Source of the DNA: Thermococcus peptonophilus
GTDB taxonomy: Archaea; Methanobacteriota_B; Thermococci; Thermococcales; Thermococcaceae
Reading direction: 5' to 3'
NCBI RefSeq assembly: GCF_001592435.1
Contig: NZ_CP014750.1
Coordinates: 930,001 to 994,000 of the forward strand
DNA: 64,000 nt
Shown here: positions 26,144-34,841 of the stretch, in pieces
How positions within the stretch are numbered: position 1 is the first letter of the stretch
Layout: every line of letters starts with the position of its first letter
Position numbers and translations under genes: made by a program
Notes under the pieces: model-generated
Databases searched by the model: none
What the model was told of the DNA's origin: nothing
What the model saw: the letters and a program-made list of their open reading frames with translations, nothing else

Positions 26144-27472
26144 TCACCCCAGTCCAAGCAGGTGCATGAAAGCCCCGGTATGCCCCGTCATGCTGATGAG
26201 CACCGGCAGTATTAGGCCGCCGAGGCAGTAGCTCCTCCTAGTGTTGAAGGCAGCCGCCATTAGACCTATTGCCGTCGAGACGAAGAGCACCACAACTCCC
26301 ATCCAGCCGGTGAGGAGGTAAGATATTGCTACCAGCACCGCAGCCACGAAGTAGGATACCTTCTTGGTGTGCATGACGTTGAAGCTCCTCGCTATAATCT
26401 TTGAAAGCCCATACGTAAAGAGGAAGCTTATTCCAGAGGCAAGCAGGATGACGCCGACGGCTGCTATGTACTCCGAATAGCTCTTTGGGGTGTAGAGAGA
26501 GCTGACGAGCCACGCTCCGGCTCCCCTTGTGAGCCTCAGGTTCGGCAGGAAGAGTAGGGAGAATGCTCCGACATAGTAGAGGACTCTGTTCACACCCTGG
26601 CTGATGATGAAGGCATCATCACCGCGCTGGCTCGTCATATGGCCTGCAACGAGCGCCCCCATACCTCCAGTGATTATCGGATAGACCGCCGCTATCGTCC
26701 CTCCGAGGGCACCCCCAAAGCTGGCCTTTAGGGTATTGTAGATGCTGCTCTCAACTTTGTCCTCCGGCTTCTGCGGTAGCATCGGCGGGTTGGAGAGTAT
26801 GTTGAGTATCACCCACGACATTCCAAAGAAGCCTATGAACATCGGCGTTAACCTTGTGTAGGCGCTCGTTGTGGGGAGTATGTTGGTGTTCATGACTATG
26901 AAGCCGAGGATTCCAGAAAGGAAGAACACAAAGATTCCGCCGAGTATCTGCCTCCACGCCAGCCAGAGCCTCTCCCTCACGGTCTTTCCCCTGTCGCCCT
27001 CTTTAGGCCACTCGCTCATGAACATGAAGAGGACTATTGCCGTCAGGAAGTACGTGATGTAGGGGCTTGTGGCCTGATAGATCGGGGGCAGTACCTTGGG
27101 GAAGATGAAGAGCATGCTGAAGACGAGGATCAGAGTGCCCGCAACTGCCCCAATGAGGTAGAGCAGTACTGCCTCGTGTCCCCTGCCGAGGAGGAGGTAG
27201 CGCTGGGTCGGGAAGAGGAGGAACACCGCACTCTCGTCAGCGACGCTAAAGTACACGCTTGATATTGCACTTACGTAGGCGTAGGCTACTATGGCCCCAA
27301 CTGCGAAGAACGGGAACGCCTGTACTGGCATAAGCTCGCCCACGCCGAAGACTGCCACCAGTAAGGCGATGATGTTGTAGATATGGAACCCCGGAATCCA
27401 AGATATCAGCGAGCCGAAGAGCACTCCGGCGAAAGACCAGATTAAAAGATCGGAGATGGGGAGCACGGCCAT
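26144..27472 (-). CDS. TctA-like polytopic membrane protein (COG1784 type)
   Basis: 442 residues with about eleven hydrophobic segments. It resembles the large membrane subunit of tripartite tricarboxylate transporters in glycine-rich loops such as GSLISWIPGFH near the N-terminus and GGALGGTIAAVYPIITGGMGALVAG in the centre, but the other two components of such a transporter (TctB, TctC) are not encoded here. Archaeal members form a distinct group of unknown function. It overlaps the stop of the OB-repeat gene by one base and precedes the YdjM-like gene by six, so it lies inside an operon and probably forms one membrane assembly with them. Confidence 0.7.
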   Translation of the reverse strand: MAVLPISDLLIWSFAGVLFGSLISWIPGFHIYNIIALLVAVFGVGELMPVQAFPFFAVGAIVAYAYVSAISSVYFSVADESAVFLLFPTQRYLLLGRGHEAVLLYLIGAVAGTLILVFSMLFIFPKVLPPIYQATSPYITYFLTAIVLFMFMSEWPKEGDRGKTVRERLWLAWRQILGGIFVFFLSGILGFIVMNTNILPTTSAYTRLTPMFIGFFGMSWVILNILSNPPMLPQKPEDKVESSIYNTLKASFGGALGGTIAAVYPIITGGMGALVAGHMTSQRGDDAFIISQGVNRVLYYVGAFSLLFLPNLRLTRGAGAWLVSSLYTPKSYSEYIAAVGVILLASGISFLFTYGLSKIIARSFNVMHTKKVSYFVAAVLVAISYLLTGWMGVVVLFVSTAIGLMAAAFNTRRSYCLGGLILPVLISMTGHTGAFMHLLGLG

Positions 27473-30444
27473 CACCTCACCTCGATGGCATCGGCGGTGT
27501 ACGGAATGATCTCAACAGTTCCCTTGTACTCCGAAACGTAGCCTCCGACCCTCACCGTCTGCCCTTTGCTGAATGTCATGTTCCCTGCGACGCTCTTCGG
27601 AATGAAGATCACCAGCTCCCCGCTTCCGTCGTCTATCGTGAGCTTGATGAAGGTCTTTCCTTCGTAAACGTCCTTGATCGTGCCCTCGACGATTACTGTT
27701 TTGCCCTTCATGTCGAGGGTGACGTCTCCAGTCTTGTAAGCCTCGGAAGGTACGGCTTCGGTGACGGTGAGTGAGACTACTTTCTTTGCGTCAGCGTCGT
27801 AGGTTATTTCTATCCTGCTTCCCGTTCCAGCCTCGAACGGGTTCGGGAGGAGCTCGCGGCTGATTGAGAGCGTGGCACTTCCGGTATCGTCGCTGACGGT
27901 GATGTAGTAGCCGTTGTCGTAGTCCAAGCTATCCCAGACCACGGTAAGGTTCACTTGACCAGTGGCAGATGAAAGCGCGGAAACGGTGACTTCCCTGGTT
28001 GTTTCTCCCTGTGACGGCACACCTTCAACCTTTACAGCCTCGGGCGTGTACACAACCAGCTCCGGCGCTCCGTTGTATTCTTCCACGTAGCCGGCTGTAT
28101 AAACAACTGAGCCTTCGGTGATGTTCAGGCCTGCTCCGTTCGGTATGAATACCGCTATCCCACCGCTTCCGTCGTCGAGGGTGAGCTTGAGGTTGTCTCC
28201 AACTGCTACTACCTTGACGGCGGTCGCGTTGAGGGCTATGACCTTACCCTTCATGTCGAGCGTAACCTCTCCAGTTCTGTATGTCCTCGGTGGAAGTGCT
28301 TCTGCGATCTCCAGGGAAGTTGCACTGCCGGAGAGGGGATCAACAACGATCTTGAGGGTGCTTCCAGTGGCTGCTTCGAGCGGGTTGGGGAGGAGATCCT
28401 TGGTTGCTGTCACGGTTGTGCTTCCCGTGCCGTCGTGAACTCCCAGGTAGTACTCTCCACTCTCGTAGGCGATAGAATCCCAGGTAACCGCCAGAAGGAG
28501 CGGCTCAACGGCGCTCTTGAGGTCAGCGACTGTTCCCTCAACGGGCCCGGTCTGCTCTATCTTCTTGATCGCCTCTGGGTGGAAGACGACAACTTCAGGC
28601 TCGTCGCGGTAGAGCTCAACGTAGCCTCCAATCTCAACTAGGTCGCCCTCCTGCGGGACGTAGGCCAACTCGTTGGCTGTAGTCCTTGGCACGAACACCG
28701 AGAGGCTTCCAAGGGTTATCTTGAGGTTGCCGCTGAGGTTAGCAACGTCTGTGACCCTGCCTGCGACAGCCACAATCTTTCCGACCATATCTGCCGTAAC
28801 GCTATCCGGGCGTATCTGAACTGGCGGAACCGCAGCCTGTACGATCAGGGACTCTCCTTTGAGGTCGTTCGAATCTTTAACGAGTGCCCTGATAACCAGA
28901 ACGCTTCCCTCGCCTGACTCCAGCGGGTTGAGAGCTATCAGAGCGTCCCTTGAAATGGAGACGGTGACGCCGTCAACGCTCATGTAGTAGGTTCCGTTGG
29001 CGTAGGTTATGCCCTGGAGGGAGCCGACAAAGTCAACTAGCCCCCCTCTGTATTTTCCGAGCTCCGAGACCCTAACCTGTGGAAGCTGTACTTCGGAGGG
29101 GCTGACCGGCCTTCCGAGGGCCTTCACCCCCGCTCCTGTGTAGACGACGATCTCAGGACTGCCGCGGTACTCGTCGAGGTAGCCGGCGACCTCAACACCG
29201 AGTCCCTCTTTGAGCCCAGTCAGCGTCTCGTTGGATAGCTCCCTGAGGGTCGCAGACGGTATGAAGACGTCTACCTTTCCAGTTCCGTCACTAACGACCA
29301 GTTTGAGGTTTGAACCGACCTTTTGAACTTCTTCAACGTTGGCCTTGACTGCAACTACTGTACCCTTCATATCTGGCGTCAGAACCCCCACCGGCAGGAA
29401 CTCTGTCTTAACGGGCTTGAGAGCTTTGAGGTATGCGCCAACAAGCCTGCCGTCGTCGCCCATCTTTCCGACCGCCTTGATAATGCTTCCACTGCCGACT
29501 TCGAACGGGTTGAGATCAGCGAGGACTTCCCTCGGGACGAGGACGTCGAGGTAGTTAGTTCCGTCGGTGAGCGTGAGGACGTAGCGCCCGCTCTCGTAGG
29601 ATATTCCCATGAGGTTACCCTGGACGGACATAACCATTCCGACGTAACCTGAAGCCTCGGCCAGAGAAACGAGCGGAGAGCTCTCTATTGGAGTCACGTT
29701 GAACTGCCCAAGTGACCGCACAACGATTTCAGGTGAAGTTCCCTTGTAGAGGTAGACAACGCCCGGCGCGTAAACGGTATCCCCAACTTTTACTGAGACG
29801 TTGTTTTTGATGAGGAGAACCCTCGGTATGAGGACTGTCACGGGCGCAACTCCCGTATCAACGGTCAAGAGGTAGCCGGAGCTGACGTTGGAGAACTCAG
29901 TAACGATTCCATGAACGGCGACGTAGGTGTTGCTCATGTTCTCGGTGAGCTCCTTAACAGTTGGCGGGTTCTCGGAGTAGAGCTTCCCGTTGAACTTCAG
30001 CCCTTCGAGGTACTGGAGCATGGCGTAGGTGTAGGTCTCCCTAACGCGGAGCTGCACCTCGGCAGTGACGTTGTCGCCGGGAAAAGGAATCACGCCCTTT
30101 TCTATCATCTCGTCCGCGAGCGGCGAGTATACCCTGACGTCCATCTGACCAGTCCCGTCATCTATCGTAAACGTCAGCGAGAGCTTACCGCCGGATTCCG
30201 ATACGTAGGGAACGCTCGCGACAGTTCCGCTCAGCCTAACGACGGCGTAGTTCATCATGTAGCTGCCAGTGACGTCGCTCACCTTCATCAGCGGTGCTTG
30301 GGCACCCTGGGCGACAACAAGGAGAACCGCAACTCCAATTACTGACAGCAAAAGCGAGAGATATTTCAGCTTCGACACGTCGATCTTTTTCTGCTCCTTC
30401 AGGCCGTGATAATACAGCTTTTTCTCTTCCTTCTCGCCGGCCAT
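27472..30444 (-). CDS. Giant membrane-anchored protein of ten tandem OB-fold-like modules
   Basis: 990 residues from ATG 30444 (GGAGGT upstream; the longer frame to 30504 is unneeded). A cytosolic basic N-terminus and a single membrane anchor (about 29-47) lead into a long outside region. I count ten modules by their recurring core strands: FTIDDGTGQMDV, LTVDTGVAPVTV, LTLTDGTNYLDV, LVVSDGTGKVDV, MSVDGVTVSI, ITLGSLSVFV, LGVHDGTGSTTV, LTLDDGSGGIAV, ITVSDDTGSATL and LTIDDGSGELVI. After the first, two subtypes alternate (one followed by L-NPFE/LE-GSG, the other by VFIP). The core resembles nucleic-acid-binding OB folds. It heads the operon with the TctA-like and YdjM/OB genes. Ligand unknown. Confidence 0.75.
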   Translation of the reverse strand: MAGEKEEKKLYYHGLKEQKKIDVSKLKYLSLLLSVIGVAVLLVVAQGAQAPLMKVSDVTGSYMMNYAVVRLSGTVASVPYVSESGGKLSLTFTIDDGTGQMDVRVYSPLADEMIEKGVIPFPGDNVTAEVQLRVRETYTYAMLQYLEGLKFNGKLYSENPPTVKELTENMSNTYVAVHGIVTEFSNVSSGYLLTVDTGVAPVTVLIPRVLLIKNNVSVKVGDTVYAPGVVYLYKGTSPEIVVRSLGQFNVTPIESSPLVSLAEASGYVGMVMSVQGNLMGISYESGRYVLTLTDGTNYLDVLVPREVLADLNPFEVGSGSIIKAVGKMGDDGRLVGAYLKALKPVKTEFLPVGVLTPDMKGTVVAVKANVEEVQKVGSNLKLVVSDGTGKVDVFIPSATLRELSNETLTGLKEGLGVEVAGYLDEYRGSPEIVVYTGAGVKALGRPVSPSEVQLPQVRVSELGKYRGGLVDFVGSLQGITYANGTYYMSVDGVTVSISRDALIALNPLESGEGSVLVIRALVKDSNDLKGESLIVQAAVPPVQIRPDSVTADMVGKIVAVAGRVTDVANLSGNLKITLGSLSVFVPRTTANELAYVPQEGDLVEIGGYVELYRDEPEVVVFHPEAIKKIEQTGPVEGTVADLKSAVEPLLLAVTWDSIAYESGEYYLGVHDGTGSTTVTATKDLLPNPLEAATGSTLKIVVDPLSGSATSLEIAEALPPRTYRTGEVTLDMKGKVIALNATAVKVVAVGDNLKLTLDDGSGGIAVFIPNGAGLNITEGSVVYTAGYVEEYNGAPELVVYTPEAVKVEGVPSQGETTREVTVSALSSATGQVNLTVVWDSLDYDNGYYITVSDDTGSATLSISRELLPNPFEAGTGSRIEITYDADAKKVVSLTVTEAVPSEAYKTGDVTLDMKGKTVIVEGTIKDVYEGKTFIKLTIDDGSGELVIFIPKSVAGNMTFSKGQTVRVGGYVSEYKGTVEIIPYTADAIEVR

Positions 30445-30643
30445 AAGCTTTAACCTCCAGTTATTTAACGTAGCAGGGGAGTTGATTGGTGGGCTTTTTA
30501 ACACTTTCGTGTCAAATCAATTCAGGGGTGGGCAGAACTGGGTAGGATTCAACATAACTTTTTGATATTGTAACTCCTCAGGATCTTTCACTTTTACGGG
30601 TTTGAAAATAAGAAAGGAAGAAGAAAAACGTCAGGAGTTCTCC

Positions 30644-32512
30644 TTAGGAGTTCTCCTTCAGGATTTTCTCAACGTCAAAACCTTCCTCGTACTTCTTCAG
30701 CTTCCTCTCAAAGAACTCGATGAAGAGCTTATAGCGCTTTGCCCTGTGCTTAGGGCTCCCGCGGATACTGTGGCCGTGTGCTCCCCTTCTGAATATGGCT
30801 ATGTAAGCTTCTTTGCCGAGGTCTTTCAGGACGTTGTAGAACATCAGACTCTGGTCAAGCGGGCAGCGGTAGTCCTCAAGGCTGTGGATCAGCAGGAGCG
30901 GCGCCTTCACTCTCTCGGCGTAAAACAGAGGGCTTAGCTTCCTATAATTCTCGTTTTCGAGCGGGTTTGCTCCAATAACCTCGACGTCGTACCAGAGGCC
31001 TATATCCGAGAAAGCGTAGCTCGTGAGCCAGTAGCTTATACCGTTCTCGCTTATGCCTGCCTTGAAGAGGTCTGACTGTGTTACCGCCCAGTTCGTCATG
31101 TAGCCACCGTAGCTTATGCCCGTTATTCCGACCCTCTCGCGGTCAGCTTGAGGCTCGAGCTTGAGGAACTCTTCTATGCCGTTCATTATATCCTCGAAGT
31201 CTTCTAAGCCCGTTCTTTCGAGAACCCTCAAGGCAAAGTCCTCGTCGTAGCCATTGCTACCGCGCGGGTTCACGAAGACGATGTAGTATCCTTTGCTCGC
31301 CATTAGCTGCATCTCGTACTTGAAGTAGTGGCCGTACATACCCTTCGGCCCGCCGTGGACGAAGACTATAACGGGAGCTTTCTCGTCCTCCTTGAGCTCG
31401 GGCCTGATGTACCAGCCGTCTATCTCGAGGTCTTTGCTCTTGAAGCGGAAGTGCCTCGGCTCGAAGGTCTTCAGCTTTGCGAATATCGGCCCGTTGTAGT
31501 CTGTCAGCTGTCTCAGCTCACCGTCGTAAAGGTAGAGCTCCCTTAAACGCGTGGCCGTCTCGATGAGTAACGCTACCCTTCCGTCGTGCACGTCAAAGCC
31601 CATTATCCAGTGGTCGCCGACGATGAGCGGCTTAACCTCCCCGTCCCAGAGGTAGAGGTTCACCCTGCCGGCGTCGGGAACCGTGAAGTATACCTTACCA
31701 TCCTCGAGCTTCGCGCTTCCGGTGTTGAGCGGGCCTTCGTAGACGGGCTTAAGCTCGCCGTCCCAGAGATAGAGCCAGTCGTGCTCGCTCATGAACTTCT
31801 TCTCCCTCTTTCCGTGGAGGAGGATGGCCTTTCCGTCGGAATCAACGGCCTCGAATGAGACCTTCTCGAAGAGCTTTTCCTCCTCGCCGTCCTTCCAGAG
31901 ATAGATATCGTAGAACTTGAAAAGGGCCGGTTTACTCCCCTCCCTGTGCGGGACGTTGATAACTATTCCATCGCCGTGCCATACCCCGCTGGAAAAGCGC
32001 GGCTTCTCGAACTTCTCAAGGATTTCCTCGCTCTCCGTGTCGAGTATCCAGAAGGTCGTCTTCTCGCCGTCGAGGAAGCCCATGTTGTCGAACCATACCG
32101 GAACGTCGTCATCAAATACAAAGTCCTCGTCGTCCCTCCTCTTGAAGCCCACAACGAGGAGTCTCCTCGAGTCATCGTTCCACTGGACTGAGCGAATGTT
32201 TTTGGCCGAGAGTACTTTCTTTGCACTGAGGGTCTCCATGTCCGCGACCCATATCTCGGTCTCCTTCTTCTCCTCGTTGGAGCGCATGAAGGCGAGCTTC
32301 TTCCCGTCGGGAGAAATCCTCGGCATCGAGGCGTTCTCGACGAACCTCCTACCGCCGGTCTCAAGGTCCTCAACAACAACGGTGCTCTCGTACTTATTGT
32401 CCTTCATGTTGACCTTCGTAAGGACGTAGGCCACCTTGCTCCCCCTTATTCTCGGATCTCCGAGGTAGGCGAACTTAGAAAAGGTCTTCTCGTTCCATTC
32501 GATACTGCTCAT
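30644..32512 (-). CDS. S9-family serine peptidase (acylaminoacyl-peptidase type)
   Basis: 622 residues: an N-terminal beta-propeller of about 350 residues and a C-terminal alpha/beta-hydrolase domain. The nucleophile Ser is in GISYGGY (about residue 469), the Asp in HSLEDYRCP (about 545) and the His in GAHGHS (about 580). No signal peptide, so it digests short peptides in the cytosol, in keeping with peptide fermentation. No close operon partner on the same strand. Confidence 0.92.
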   Translation of the reverse strand: MSSIEWNEKTFSKFAYLGDPRIRGSKVAYVLTKVNMKDNKYESTVVVEDLETGGRRFVENASMPRISPDGKKLAFMRSNEEKKETEIWVADMETLSAKKVLSAKNIRSVQWNDDSRRLLVVGFKRRDDEDFVFDDDVPVWFDNMGFLDGEKTTFWILDTESEEILEKFEKPRFSSGVWHGDGIVINVPHREGSKPALFKFYDIYLWKDGEEEKLFEKVSFEAVDSDGKAILLHGKREKKFMSEHDWLYLWDGELKPVYEGPLNTGSAKLEDGKVYFTVPDAGRVNLYLWDGEVKPLIVGDHWIMGFDVHDGRVALLIETATRLRELYLYDGELRQLTDYNGPIFAKLKTFEPRHFRFKSKDLEIDGWYIRPELKEDEKAPVIVFVHGGPKGMYGHYFKYEMQLMASKGYYIVFVNPRGSNGYDEDFALRVLERTGLEDFEDIMNGIEEFLKLEPQADRERVGITGISYGGYMTNWAVTQSDLFKAGISENGISYWLTSYAFSDIGLWYDVEVIGANPLENENYRKLSPLFYAERVKAPLLLIHSLEDYRCPLDQSLMFYNVLKDLGKEAYIAIFRRGAHGHSIRGSPKHRAKRYKLFIEFFERKLKKYEEGFDVEKILKENS

Positions 32513-32562
32513 AACGGTATCACCGGATTATGTTTGAATCATGGCTTATATCGTTTGCGGAA

Positions 32563-32572
32563 GGTTTTAAAC
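32563..32572 (+). promoter_or_regulatory. TATA box of a leaderless small membrane gene
   Basis: GTTTTAAACT, centred about 27 bases before ATG 32595, with no ribosome binding site between. Confidence 0.45.
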
Positions 32573-32594
32573 TCCAAAACTGTAGTTTTCCTCC

Positions 32595-32921
32595 ATGAAG
32601 GAAACAACTGCGGTTGGAATCATACTGGCGTTAGGCGTTGGAATCTCACTCATAGTCAGAAACTACCTCGGCATAGCGTTCGCCGCGCTTGGAATTCCAG
32701 CGTATCTGGCCTACACAGCGAGGGAGCAGAACATTCTGGCGAAGTCCAGGCTCTACGATAGGGACCTCTTCCTGATGATAATTATCTCAGCGGCCGTCAT
32801 ACTGGCCTTCAACTACTTCTTCGACCCAAGGGCGGGCCTGATAATACTGGCGCTGGCGGTTCCAGTGATAGCTCTCTACGCGGACAGGCTAAAGGCTAGA
32901 AAGAAGGCTCAGGAGGCGTAA
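32595..32921 (+). CDS. Small membrane protein of unknown function
   Basis: 108 residues with four hydrophobic segments (about 5-22, 24-41, 58-75 and 80-96) separated by short charged loops, and a Lys/Arg-rich tail. No recognised family. The ATG at 32595 fits a leaderless transcript. Its 3' end overlaps the convergent kinase gene by 33 bases. Confidence 0.65.
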   Translation: MKETTAVGIILALGVGISLIVRNYLGIAFAALGIPAYLAYTAREQNILAKSRLYDRDLFLMIIISAAVILAFNYFFDPRAGLIILALAVPVIALYADRLKARKKAQEA

Positions 32922-33539
32922 AAGGCTTCCGGTTCTCTTGTAGTGCCTCAGGGTATCTTTCATTTCTTCCCTAAACTTCTCGTCGAGGCCAAATTTCTCC
33001 CGCACCCTCTTTGATATCGCGTTCTCGCCTATGAATATCATCGCCATCGCCGAGGTCAGGTTGTTTGGCTTCCTAAACCCTGCCTTTTCGAAGTCTATCA
33101 TGTAAACGTCCTCGCCGATTATGATGTGCTTCCCGCCCTGTATCTGTCCGTGGTCTATGCCCAGCCGATCTAGGAGGGCTGTTTTCTCCACTATCCTGAA
33201 GAGATGCCTCTTTTCCACCTCCGCGAACAGAATAGGCTCACCATCGGCGAACTCCCTGATGAGGTAGGTGAGACCTTCAAATTCGCCCAGCTCCATGATT
33301 GGAGGGGTTATCCCAAAGGTGGAGGCAATTTTGGTAAGTTCTGCCTCTTTTTCGAAGTTGCTCCTCGTTGAGTCTGGTCTTTGAAGCTTTATCACGACTT
33401 TCCTCCCGCCTAAAACTCCAGTGAAGACTAGGCTCGTCGTCCCCTTGGCGAGTGGCTCAACGCCTCCAACGCCCTCCTCGGCCAGGTGCCTTAGAAACTC
33501 CTCCAGCCTTTTACTACTTATGATGTGCTCAAACGTCAT
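32889..33539 (-). CDS. Small predicted Ser/Thr protein kinase (COG2112-like)
   Basis: 216 residues, a minimal protein-kinase-like fold. The glycine-poor loop GTTSLVFTG is followed by the ATP-binding Lys K51 in VVIKLQRP; the catalytic-loop region is LGIDHGQI (D129, H130) and the metal-binding motif is D149 in IDFEKAG. The usual eukaryotic lobes are shortened, as in other archaeal RIO-like kinases. Substrate unknown. ATG 33539 was chosen; the frame upstream crosses the promoter of the divergent Lrp-domain gene. A TATA-like stretch near 33565-33577 (minus strand) suits it. Confidence 0.75.
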   Translation of the reverse strand: MTFEHIISSKRLEEFLRHLAEEGVGGVEPLAKGTTSLVFTGVLGGRKVVIKLQRPDSTRSNFEKEAELTKIASTFGITPPIMELGEFEGLTYLIREFADGEPILFAEVEKRHLFRIVEKTALLDRLGIDHGQIQGGKHIIIGEDVYMIDFEKAGFRKPNNLTSAMAMIFIGENAISKRVREKFGLDEKFREEMKDTLRHYKRTGSLLRLLSLLSSL

Positions 33540-33588
33540 ACGCGATAAGCTTAAATAGTCCGGCGATAAAATATTTTTGGTGATAGCC

Positions 33589-33816
33589 ATGGTGACGGCT
33601 TTTATTCTGATGGTTACGGCCGCTGGAAAGGAAAGGGAAGTTATGGAGAAGCTTCTTGCCATGCCCGAAGTTAAAGAGGCCTACGTCGTTTACGGTGAGT
33701 ACGACCTCGTTGTTAAGGTCGAGACCGAGACGCTCAAGGACCTTGACCAGTTCATAACCGAGAAGATAAGGCGCATGCCCGAGATCCAGATGACCTCGAC
33801 GATGATAGCCATCTGA
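33589..33816 (+). CDS. Stand-alone Lrp/AsnC ligand-binding (RAM) domain protein
   Basis: 75 residues with only the C-terminal RAM domain of Lrp-type regulators and no DNA-binding part: the first strand AFILMVTAAGKE, then helix EVMEKLLAMPEVKEAYVVYGEYDLVVKV. Such proteins bind amino acids and may pair with full-length Lrp proteins. Start ATG 33589 after GGTGAT; TATA-like CTTAAATAG at 33549-33557. Divergent from the kinase gene. Confidence 0.88.
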   Translation: MVTAFILMVTAAGKEREVMEKLLAMPEVKEAYVVYGEYDLVVKVETETLKDLDQFITEKIRRMPEIQMTSTMIAI

Positions 33817-33917
33817 GCTTCCGGCTCTTTTTGTTCTCCTTAATCCCCGACTTAGCTAGTTTTCCAGATACAAAGGACAACTCGTTCTTATCGTTATCAA
33901 AAAGGAAAGGAAAGTGT

Positions 33918-34832
33918 TCATTCCACTATTTTTAGGAATATCTCTTCGAGGGTGGGTTCTTTGATTTGGAGGGTGAGTATTTTTGCTCCTTGTTTTGCCA
34001 CGTAGTCGTGGAGTTCTTCTCTGATGTCTTTTTTGGCCACAATCCTGTACTTGTTCTCGCCGAGGGGTGAAGCGCGCCATGGGACAGTGCTCCAGTCGAC
34101 GGGCTTGCTCGTCTCCAGAATTATCGTGTAACCGGCCTTCTCTAGGAACTCGCGCTTGATCTCCTCCAGGCTTCCCTCTCTGATAAGCCTTCCCCTCACG
34201 ATGACTCCAACGGTATCGCAGATTTCCTCAACGTGAGCCAGGATGTGGCTTGAGAAGAAGACTGTTTTTCCGGCTTTTCTCTGCTCCCTGATAATGTCCT
34301 TGAATTCTGCGATGCCCTTCGGATCCAGACCGCTCATCGGCTCGTCGAGGATTAAGAGGTCCGGGTCGTTGATGAGTGCTTGGGCTAGTAGGAGCCTCTG
34401 CCGCATTCCCTTCGAGAATTTGCCCACTTTCCTGTTCTTAGCCTCGCTTAGGCCGACGAGGTCGAGGAGTTCTTTGATTCTCTTCTCTTTTTCGTTTTTT
34501 GGGATTTTGAATGCATCTGCGATTATGTCGAGGGTTTGGACTGGCGTTAGAAAGTCCCAGAGGGTTGCGTGTTCGGGCATGTAGCCGATTCTCTTCTTTG
34601 CTTGGACGAGTTTGTCCTCGTCGAATTTTCCATCTCTGAAGATTTCTAGGTCGAGGAGTTGTATGCGGCCTTGTTGGGGGAAGATTAGGCCGAGGGTGCT
34701 GAGGATGGTTGTGCTTTTTCCTGCTCCGTTCGGCCCGAGAAAGCCGTAGATTTGGCCGGGTTTAACCTCGAGGTTAAGGCCGTTGAGGGCCTTAACGTCC
34801 TTGTAGAATTTGACGAGATCCTCAACCCTCAT
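33918..34832 (-). CDS. ABC-2 type transporter ATPase
   Basis: 304 residues. Walker A GPNGAGKST (about 35-43), signature FSKGMRQRL, Walker B LLILDEPMSGLDP and a C-terminal ABC-2-specific domain ending IKEPTLEEIFLKIVE are present. It follows two permease genes on the same strand (37314 to 34842), so the order is permease, permease, ATPase. ATG 34832 follows GAGGTGA; GTG 34835 is possible. Export substrate unknown. Confidence 0.88.
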   Translation of the reverse strand: MRVEDLVKFYKDVKALNGLNLEVKPGQIYGFLGPNGAGKSTTILSTLGLIFPQQGRIQLLDLEIFRDGKFDEDKLVQAKKRIGYMPEHATLWDFLTPVQTLDIIADAFKIPKNEKEKRIKELLDLVGLSEAKNRKVGKFSKGMRQRLLLAQALINDPDLLILDEPMSGLDPKGIAEFKDIIREQRKAGKTVFFSSHILAHVEEICDTVGVIVRGRLIREGSLEEIKREFLEKAGYTIILETSKPVDWSTVPWRASPLGENKYRIVAKKDIREELHDYVAKQGAKILTLQIKEPTLEEIFLKIVE

Positions 34833-34841
34833 CACAAACCA

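Noticed and set aside
29911-30345. 144-residue plus-strand frame opposite the OB protein
   Set aside because: Shadow of a repetitive GC-rich gene; no promoter or motif.
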